Shown: positions 16,377 to 21,982 of the stretch, one piece after another
Numbering within the stretch: position 1 is the first letter of the stretch
Layout: every line of letters begins with the position of its first letter
Assembly: GCA_031553705.1 (NCBI GenBank)
Contig: JAVBLD010000034.1
Location: forward strand, 1 to 21,982
From: JAVBLD01 sp031553705
GTDB taxonomy: Bacteria > Bacteroidota > Bacteroidia > Bacteroidales > Marinifilaceae
DNA length: 21,982 bases
Direction of reading: 5' to 3'
Notes under the pieces: generated by a model
The model's database searches: none
Told to the model about the DNA's origin: nothing
The model's input: only the letters and a program-made list of their open reading frames with translations
Position numbers and translations under genes: made by a program

Positions 16377-17306
16377 ATGAAAATAATAAAAATAATATTG
16401 GTACTGGCATTACTCCAATGGTGTACGGTAAGTTGCTATAAGGAAGATGTATTGACTCCTACGGAAGAGACTGAGAATGTATATAATAAGCATACACTGC
16501 CCCAGGGAAATCATGATTATGATACCGAGATTGTGGCACTTTTTCAAAAATATAATACGTTGTTTTTGTATAAGTATGTTCCGCACGATCTTTACTACAA
16601 TAAATCGGAGTGGTTAGGCGGAATATATGATTCTAAATGCGATTCGATTATACGTACCGGATTGTTTGATGTCCCTGCAGATGAAAGCTATGTCGGGGAT
16701 CTGTTGGTTTTGTTAAAAGACATCTGGTTGAGATATTATCCGGACAGTTTTCTTAAAAATAATTTACCCGGTAGAGTTTTCATGTTGGACAGTCTCTTTT
16801 GGATTCCCGCTTATTGCAAAGGGCTTAAGGGACATCCGCAGGACTATTTATGGAACAATCATCTTGCTTATGCCGGAGGCGATTATATTGCGGTCACCTG
16901 GGGTGGTGAGCGTATTGAACATATCACACCGGATGAATGGTACAAACTGAAAAGTGCGATAAATAGCGTTTTTTTAGCAAAGAGCGCATCAATGGGAGGT
17001 AATAAGCCGACCGATGCTTTTTTGGCTGTCTCGGATTATAGCGTTTCCGTTCCATGGTGGGAAGATGGGTATAAATACGGTTTTATAAAACCGACCAGCG
17101 ACAAGCAGGAGGATTGGAATACATTTATAGAGGCGATCGTTTCTAACACGTATGATATATTAACCTCTTCCGGCGAAAACGGTTTTTTACATCCGGACAA
17201 GGATATAAACGGTTTGATAAGACAAAAATACGACATTATAATAGAGTATTTTTTAGCTGTGCATGAAGTGGACCTTCAAGCTATCGGAAACGCTGTATAT
17301 AATTAA
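16377..17306 (+). CDS. SusCD-associated lipoprotein, metallopeptidase-like but lacking HExxH
   Basis: A 309-residue lipoprotein (lipobox TVSC, C20), third in the susC-susD series after a 179-bp gap. Overall it resembles the putative zinc-binding metallopeptidase / substrate-import-associated metallohydrolase lipoproteins often found behind SusCD pairs. The C-terminal pattern fits: an acidic DKQEDWNTFIEAIVS segment at 242-256, then INGLIRQKYDIIIEYFLAVH at 277-296 and EVDLQAIG. The HExxH zinc motif expected in that family is absent. The likely equivalent, INSVFLAKS at 195-203, has no histidine or glutamate. If the family assignment is right, this is a catalytically dead binding or accessory protein. 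I rate the lipoprotein and locus membership as secure and the family link as tentative. Confidence 0.72.
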   Translation: MKIIKIILVLALLQWCTVSCYKEDVLTPTEETENVYNKHTLPQGNHDYDTEIVALFQKYNTLFLYKYVPHDLYYNKSEWLGGIYDSKCDSIIRTGLFDVPADESYVGDLLVLLKDIWLRYYPDSFLKNNLPGRVFMLDSLFWIPAYCKGLKGHPQDYLWNNHLAYAGGDYIAVTWGGERIEHITPDEWYKLKSAINSVFLAKSASMGGNKPTDAFLAVSDYSVSVPWWEDGYKYGFIKPTSDKQEDWNTFIEAIVSNTYDILTSSGENGFLHPDKDINGLIRQKYDIIIEYFLAVHEVDLQAIGNAVYN

Positions 17307-17328
17307 CAATGAATAATTAATAATTGGG
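17301..17328. repeat. Four 7-bp repeat units overlapping a stop codon
   Basis: The plus strand reads AATTAAC, AATGAAT, AATTAAT, AATTGGG. The first unit contains the TAA stop (17304-17306) of the metallopeptidase-like lipoprotein gene, so the array begins in the last codons and runs into the gap before the ABC genes. Confidence 0.7.
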
Positions 17329-17332
17329 TGGG

Positions 17333-17372
17333 GCGGGGATTTGCAAACAGATCTCCCTGCTTTATCTGATAA
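17333..17372 (+). terminator. GC-rich hairpin before the ABC operon
   Basis: In the 78-bp gap upstream of the ABC ATPase, 17333-17339 pairs with 17354-17360 (seven pairs including one G-U) and is followed by TTTAT. It could end the susC/susD transcript or attenuate readthrough. The sequence directly after it, TATCTGATAA (17363-17372), shares the core of the 11-mer found three times at 6341-6415. Confidence 0.4.
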
Positions 17373-17384
17373 TTGGAATTTTAC

Positions 17385-18320
17385 ATGGAAGAATCGATTG
17401 TGAAAGTTGAGCATTTATCCCATCGCTATAATGTTCAATGGGCTATACGGGATATCAATTTTGAGATTACAAAGAACGGCATTTATGGTTTGCTGGGATC
17501 AAACGGAGCAGGGAAGTCCACCACTATGAATATTATATGCGGCGTACTAAAACAGACGGAAGGGAATGTGTATATCCGGGGTATTGATATGAGGGAACAT
17601 CCTGTGGAAGCAAAACGGCATATTGGCTTTCTGCCGCAAAAACCGCCCTTACGTACAGATCTAACCGTAGAGGAATATTTGAGTTATTGTGCGGAGTTAA
17701 GGGATATCCCTTCCCGGGAGATACCGAAAGCGGTTGCCGAAGTGATGGAACGTTGTGCGATCGCTCATTTTAAAAAGCGGTTGATTCGTAATCTGTCCGG
17801 CGGATATCAACAACGGTTGGGGATAGCACAAGCGATTATCCACAAGCCCGATTTTGTGGTCATGGATGAGCCTACCAACGGGTTGGACCCGAACCAAATT
17901 ATAGAAATCCGCCATCTGATCAAAGAGATAGCCGAAGAACGGACAGTGATACTATCTACCCATATTTTGTCGGAAGTACAGGCTACATGCGATTATATCC
18001 GGATGATAGAACAGGGGAGCTTGGTATTTTCAGGTACAGTAGAAGAATTTGATAACTATATCGTACCGAACACGTTGATTGTGTCGATTGCGTCGGCACC
18101 TTCCGTTGAGGAGTTGCGCGCCGTTCCGGGAGTGATAAAAGTGGATGAGTTGGGAGGTTCGAAGTTCCGCTTGCAATTCACGGATGTTCGCGAGGTGACA
18201 AAAAAAATTATAGAAACAAGTACGGCTAAAGGATGGGAACTAATGGAAATCTATATGGAAAAGAGCTCCGCTGATGCTGTTTTTGCAAAGCTCTCAAAAA
18301 AGGAACTGGAGGGCAAGTAG
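17385..18320 (+). CDS. GldA-like ABC transporter ATP-binding protein
   Basis: A 311-residue ATPase of the ABC-2 export type. I start it at the ATG at 17385; the in-frame TTG at 17373 adds only four residues. Motifs: Walker A GSNGAGKST at 38-46, Q-loop Q85, signature LSGGYQQR at 137-144, Walker B VVMDEP at 158-163 with D-loop GLDP, and H-loop H193. A C-terminal extension of about 90 residues follows, as in GldA and related drug or polysaccharide exporters. It is followed by the matching permease (GldF/GldG fusion), so the two form one transporter. In non-gliding Bacteroidales the substrate of these systems is not known. Confidence 0.92.
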   Translation: MEESIVKVEHLSHRYNVQWAIRDINFEITKNGIYGLLGSNGAGKSTTMNIICGVLKQTEGNVYIRGIDMREHPVEAKRHIGFLPQKPPLRTDLTVEEYLSYCAELRDIPSREIPKAVAEVMERCAIAHFKKRLIRNLSGGYQQRLGIAQAIIHKPDFVVMDEPTNGLDPNQIIEIRHLIKEIAEERTVILSTHILSEVQATCDYIRMIEQGSLVFSGTVEEFDNYIVPNTLIVSIASAPSVEELRAVPGVIKVDELGGSKFRLQFTDVREVTKKIIETSTAKGWELMEIYMEKSSADAVFAKLSKKELEGK

Positions 18321-18473
18321 CAAGGGAACTTTTGAATTGAGAACGGCTTAAGTGTCGTTTGTGAATAAAAAATAAAGTGAGAATATGAGTGATAAAAGTA
18401 TAAGCAGTAAAAATAGCAGGAATTCTTGTGCCTTGCCGCCTGCTGCCTGCCGCCGTTTAATTGAAAATTGATT
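18321..18473. repeat. Gap with GC-rich and AT-rich 7-bp repeats
   Basis: This 153-bp gap holds no gene. TGCCGCC, TGCTGCC, TGCCGCC form a GC-rich tandem array at 18434-18454. It is followed four bases later by AATTGAA, AATTGAT (18459-18472), which ends one base before the permease ATG at 18474. The sharp GC-to-AT shift with the same 7-bp period is unusual for a short gap. Confidence 0.65.
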
Positions 18474-20771
18474 ATGAAAAAGATATTTAAAATAGCAAGA
18501 ACAGAATTAAGAACATTGTTTTACTCTCCTGTTGCCTGGTTGATCCTGATTATCTTTACCTTTCAGGTAAGTATGTCGTTTGTTGCTTTGATGGAAGGTT
18601 GGATAAGGTATCTTGCCCAGGGATACGAGGCTTCAGGGGTCTCCTTAGCCCTCTTTGTCAGTGACCGGGGGGGACTGTTTTCAAGTGTCCAGCAGTATCT
18701 TTATCTCTATATTCCATTGTTGACAATGGGTTTGATGAGTACGGAACTGAACAGTGGTTCCATAAAATTGTTGTATTCCTCTCCGGTGACCAATACACAG
18801 ATCATTTTGGGTAAGTTTCTATCAATGGTGATCTATGGTTTGATCTTGATTGTGATCCTGATGGTGTATGTCGCATACGGATATTTCTCCATCGAGAATT
18901 TTGAAATACGGGGCGCTTTGTCGGGGATACTAGGACTCTATCTGTTGATATGCGCTTATGCAGCTATAGGGTTGTTTATGTCCAGTCTGACCTCTTACCA
19001 GGTGGTGGCGGCGATGGGAACATTGGCAATGCTGGCTGTGCTGAATTATGTCGGTGGTATGTGGCAGGACATTGCTTTTGTGCGCGATATCACCTACTGG
19101 CTGTCTATTTCGGGGCGTGCGGGTTGGTTCATTAATGGTTTGATTTGTAGCGAGGATGTGCTATACTTTATTATTGTAGTGGCGTTATTCCTGACGTTAG
19201 CCATCGTTCGCCTGCAGGCAAACCGTCAGAAAAGCCGCTGGACGGTGTCGTGGAGTAAATACTTGGTCGTTTTTTGTGTGGCGATGCTGTTGGGTTATAT
19301 CAGCTCCCGGCCGGCATTAATGACCTATTATGATGCCACAACGACGAAAGTAAACACATTGACTGCCAGCAGCCAGGATGTGATCAAACGACTCAAGGGA
19401 GGCGTTACTATAACCAGTTACAGTAACGCCCTTGACGATTCGCATTTATGGATTTCGGTTCCGCGGACGGTAAAATATGATATGGATCGCTTCAGGCAAT
19501 ATATACGGTTTAAACCGGAAATTAAAATGAAGTATGTCTATTATTATGATACGATCCATAATCCGAGTTTGGTTAGCCGCTATCCCGATATGACCGATAA
19601 GGAGCGCATGGAGAAGATTGCGGATATTTACGACCTGAAGCCAAAATTATTCCTGTCGCCGGAAAAAATACGGCAACGGATAGATCTGACCCGGGAAGGA
19701 AACAGGTATGTCCGTTTATTGGAACGGGAGAGCGGAGAGAAAACATTTCTGCGTGTGTTTGACGATGTGACGGTTTTGCCGGGCGAAACGGAGATTACGG
19801 CCGCTTTTAAACGCCTTGTAATGAAATTGCCTAAAGTCGGTTTTCTCAAAGGGCATGGAGAACGGGGAATCCGGAGAGAAGGCGACAGGGATTACAGTCA
19901 ATTCGCACAGGAAAAACCGTTCCGTTATGCATTGATTAACCAGGGATTTGATATTGACGAGGTAACTTTAGAGCATGGCATTCCGGAAGATATCACCATA
20001 TTGATTGTTGCCGATATGCGGGAAGGATTAACTCCGGCAGAGAAGGCCAACCTTGACGATTATATCGCCAGGGGAGGAAATTTGTTGATAGCAGGCGAAC
20101 CTAACCGGCAGACTTATATGAATCCTGTCATCGAATCTTTTGGTGTGCGATTTGTACCGGGAGTTATAGTCTCTCCTAACGAGAATTATTTGGCAAATTT
20201 CACCATTTCCACGCCGACTAAAAAGTCGGAAGATCTTATGTATGCTTTCGGGAGTATGTTAAGATATAAGCAAGTCGTATCTATGCCCAGCGCTGTGGGC
20301 ATAGAACATTTTGCTGATCATGGATTTGAAACGACTCCGATTTTGGTTTCCGATTCGATCACCTGGAACGAATTGGAAACGACCAATTTTATCGATGATA
20401 CGGTGAAACTGAATTCGGAAATAGGAGAGGTACAGAAGTCCCATATAACGGGATTAGCTTTGACCCGGAAAGTCGGAGAAAAGGAACAACGGATTGTAGT
20501 TCTCGGAGATGCCGATTGCATCAGCAATGGAGAGATCGGCGCAAGCCATAAAAATGTGAGTTCCTCAAACTATACGGTTATTATGGGCACTTTCTTCTGG
20601 ATGTCGAATAACGAGGTGCCTATAGATGTCCGTAGGCCTCCATTGGTGGATAATACGATCTATGTCGGCAAAGAGGGGATGGAGATTACAAAGATTATAA
20701 TAATGTGGATATTCCCCGGATTACTGCTTATGTGTTCTATCCTGCTTTGGGTTCGCAGGAGAGGCAGGTAG
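18474..20771 (+). CDS. Fused GldF-type permease and GldG-type auxiliary protein
   Basis: A 765-residue membrane protein, taken from the ATG at 18474; the upstream in-frame TTG adds two residues only. Residues about 1-250 form an ABC-2 permease with hydrophobic segments near 20-40, 75-95, 113-136, 150-172, 176-196 and 231-248. Another segment at about 262-280 leads into a long extracytoplasmic GldG-like (ABC_transp_aux) domain at about 290-735, with GFLKGHGERG at 456-465, NLLIAGEPNR at 536-545 and VVLGDADCISNGE at 675-687. A final membrane anchor lies at about 738-760, followed by RRRGR. GldF and GldG are separate in gliding Flavobacterium; fusion is common in Bacteroidales. With the ATPase just upstream it makes a complete exporter of unknown substrate. 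Confidence 0.92.
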   Translation: MKKIFKIARTELRTLFYSPVAWLILIIFTFQVSMSFVALMEGWIRYLAQGYEASGVSLALFVSDRGGLFSSVQQYLYLYIPLLTMGLMSTELNSGSIKLLYSSPVTNTQIILGKFLSMVIYGLILIVILMVYVAYGYFSIENFEIRGALSGILGLYLLICAYAAIGLFMSSLTSYQVVAAMGTLAMLAVLNYVGGMWQDIAFVRDITYWLSISGRAGWFINGLICSEDVLYFIIVVALFLTLAIVRLQANRQKSRWTVSWSKYLVVFCVAMLLGYISSRPALMTYYDATTTKVNTLTASSQDVIKRLKGGVTITSYSNALDDSHLWISVPRTVKYDMDRFRQYIRFKPEIKMKYVYYYDTIHNPSLVSRYPDMTDKERMEKIADIYDLKPKLFLSPEKIRQRIDLTREGNRYVRLLERESGEKTFLRVFDDVTVLPGETEITAAFKRLVMKLPKVGFLKGHGERGIRREGDRDYSQFAQEKPFRYALINQGFDIDEVTLEHGIPEDITILIVADMREGLTPAEKANLDDYIARGGNLLIAGEPNRQTYMNPVIESFGVRFVPGVIVSPNENYLANFTISTPTKKSEDLMYAFGSMLRYKQVVSMPSAVGIEHFADHGFETTPILVSDSITWNELETTNFIDDTVKLNSEIGEVQKSHITGLALTRKVGEKEQRIVVLGDADCISNGEIGASHKNVSSSNYTVIMGTFFWMSNNEVPIDVRRPPLVDNTIYVGKEGMEITKIIIMWIFPGLLLMCSILLWVRRRGR

Positions 20772-20797
20772 TACGCGGATCGGGAATAAAGTATTAG

Positions 20798-20884
20798 GGC
20801 TATTATTCAGTAAATCCATATAAAACTGTCAAAAATTACTTTTCTATTGACAGTTTTATATGGATTTACTGAATAGCCTTTTTT
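20798..20884 (+). terminator. Very long hairpin terminator
   Basis: Arms 20806-20832 and 20847-20873 pair perfectly over 27 bp around a 14-nt loop. After a 3-nt bulge on the left arm (20803-20805), five more pairs follow (20798-20802 with 20874-20878). The right arm runs into six T residues (20879-20884). It lies 27 bp after the GldFG stop and points along the plus strand. It is longer than a usual terminator stem, and a residual miniature inverted-repeat element is an alternative origin. Confidence 0.8.
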
Positions 20885-21004
20885 AATATGAATTCTCGTA
20901 ATTTTAAGATATCAATCTTGAAATTACCCTCTGAACATTGTACCAATGGAATAAATGTTCTGCTTTTACAATTGGTTCTTCATAATACATTTTCTAAAGT
21001 TATT
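20885..21004. other. Intergenic tail between convergent genes
   Basis: About 120 bp between the long terminator and the stop of the minus-strand GldG-like gene. It has only a 7-bp inverted repeat, GAACATT/AATGTTC (20933-20939 and 20954-20960), with no T-run on the minus side. I see no gene and no convincing terminator for the minus-strand gene. Confidence 0.4.
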
Positions 21005-21982
21005 TTATCTTCCCCTCCTCCTGATCCAGATAAAAATAGTAAAGAAGATCAGGATAGCCGGAACGACGCCAATCAGGATTACTTTCCATACTTGCATAGA
21101 GTTGCCGGTCAGGTATATTTTCCTATCCGGAGTCGGCGGCCGGGTCACATTGATTGGCACCTCCTCGTCTGACATCCAGTAGAACGCCCCGTTGATCAGC
21201 GAATAGTTGGAAGCCATGATATTCTTCCTGCTGATACTGATCTCCCCGTTGCTGATACAATCGGCATCCCCGAGGATAAAAATCTTCTGCTCCTTCTCAC
21301 CCACTTTCCGAGAAAGGGCTAATGCTGTTGTGTATGAACGTTCTACTTCGCCTGCTGCCGGATTAAACCGCACCGTATCATCGATAAAATCGGTGGTCTC
21401 CACTTCATTCCAGCTACCGGCCGTATCACTGACAAAGAGAGGTGTCACGGTAAAACCTCTATCCGTCGTATAAGTCAATCCGGAGACGCCCGGCATGGTT
21501 GCCACATACTTTCGTCTGACCATTATATTAAAGATATAGGAGAACTCTCCAGCCTCCCTGGTCGGGGTAGAAATGATAAAGTCCGGCTGATAATTTACGC
21601 TTTTCTTCACCAGGGAACCTGGCATAAACTGCACGCCGAATTGTTCGACTAACATGTTCATTACTTCCTGTCTTCGCGGTTCGCCTGCAATCAGCAGATT
21701 ACCTCCCTGTGCGATATACCGGTTCAGCTTCTCCGCCTCTTCCGGAGTTAACGGATTCCGCATATCGGCAATCACTATGATTTTGATATCCTCCGGGATC
21801 TCTTTGTCCAATGTCACCGCCCGGAAGTCGAAGCCGTTATTAATCAATGAATAGCGGAACGGCTTATCCTGAGCGAAACGTCCGTAATCGCGATCTCCTT
21901 CCCGGACACAATCCCTTTCTCCGTGACCGGTCAGAAAAGCGACCTGGGGTAATGTCATCACCAACCGTTTGAACGCTGCCGA
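21005..21982 (-). CDS. GldG-like protein, paralogue of the adjacent fusion (partial)
   Basis: The reading frame stays open to the window edge, so only the C-terminal 325 residues are seen; the gene starts to the right of the window. The visible part begins AAFKRLVMTLP, which matches AAFKRLVMKLP near residue 443 of the plus-strand GldF/GldG fusion, and stays colinear to the shared RRRGR end. Shared motifs include TGHGERD, GNLLIAGEPRR, WNEVETTDFIDDTVRFNP and ILGDADCISNGE, then a final transmembrane segment. By eye about 60% of residues agree. It is probably also a GldF-GldG fusion with its own ATPase partner further right, but that is not visible. The two genes are tail-to-tail. Confidence 0.9.
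   Translation of the reverse strand, partial: SAAFKRLVMTLPQVAFLTGHGERDCVREGDRDYGRFAQDKPFRYSLINNGFDFRAVTLDKEIPEDIKIIVIADMRNPLTPEEAEKLNRYIAQGGNLLIAGEPRRQEVMNMLVEQFGVQFMPGSLVKKSVNYQPDFIISTPTREAGEFSYIFNIMVRRKYVATMPGVSGLTYTTDRGFTVTPLFVSDTAGSWNEVETTDFIDDTVRFNPAAGEVERSYTTALALSRKVGEKEQKIFILGDADCISNGEISISRKNIMASNYSLINGAFYWMSDEEVPINVTRPPTPDRKIYLTGNSMQVWKVILIGVVPAILIFFTIFIWIRRRGR

Noticed and set aside
20888..21172. Plus-strand 94-residue open frame
   Set aside because: Mostly antisense to the end of the GldG-like gene, with low-complexity translation.
1..21982. CRISPR array, integrase, transposase, tRNA or rRNA
   Set aside because: No regularly spaced repeats with unique spacers, no recombinase motifs and no tRNA cloverleaf or rRNA signature were seen.

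Overview
The window looks like a chromosomal segment of a Bacteroidales bacterium (Bacteroides/Parabacteroides-like). The evidence is the gene families present: fimbrillin-type lipoproteins, a DUF3575 protein, a SusC/SusD pair, an ECF sigma factor with a FecR anti-sigma, and a fused GldF-GldG protein. Intergenic DNA is very AT-rich, no Shine-Dalgarno signals stand out, and many lipoprotein signal peptides are present. I cannot name a species from the sequence alone.

Left arm (about 1-5821, minus strand). This is a four-gene surface-appendage operon, transcribed right to left: a periplasmic/outer-membrane protein (OmpA-like part plus DUF3575), a DUF5119/FimB-Mfa2-like lipoprotein, then two large fimbrillin-like lipoproteins. 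Both fimbrillins carry an extra C-terminal module of the FISUMP/DUF1566 type, so they may be fimbrial tip adhesins or decorated pilins. A terminator-like hairpin follows at 138-172.

Centre (5822-6567). A 745-bp AT-rich divergent intergenic region. It holds three copies of an 11-mer, two of them forming a 12-bp perfect hairpin, and a perfect TGTGA-N6-TCACA palindrome just before the next gene.

Middle and right (6568-17306, plus strand). A GH20 beta-N-acetylhexosaminidase with a C-terminal PA14 domain is followed by an ECF sigma factor, a FecR anti-sigma factor, a SusC-like TonB-dependent transporter with an N-terminal STN signalling domain, a SusD-like lipoprotein, and a lipoprotein resembling SusCD-associated zinc metallopeptidases but lacking HExxH. 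This is the classical trans-envelope signalling layout: ligand at SusC, STN to FecR, then sigma release. It probably controls uptake of a hexosamine-containing glycan, which fits the GH20 next door, though the substrate is inferred.

Right end (17385-21982). A GldA-like ABC ATPase and a fused GldF/GldG permease-auxiliary protein run rightward into a very long hairpin terminator. A second GldG-like gene arrives tail-to-tail from the right and is cut by the window edge.

A recurring non-coding theme is short arrays of 7-bp repeat units at gene boundaries (around 1739, 5832, 17301, 18434 and 18459). One such array (4627-4654) lies inside a coding sequence and encodes the hydrophobic core of a lipoprotein signal peptide. 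No tRNA, rRNA, CRISPR array, transposase or integrase was seen.
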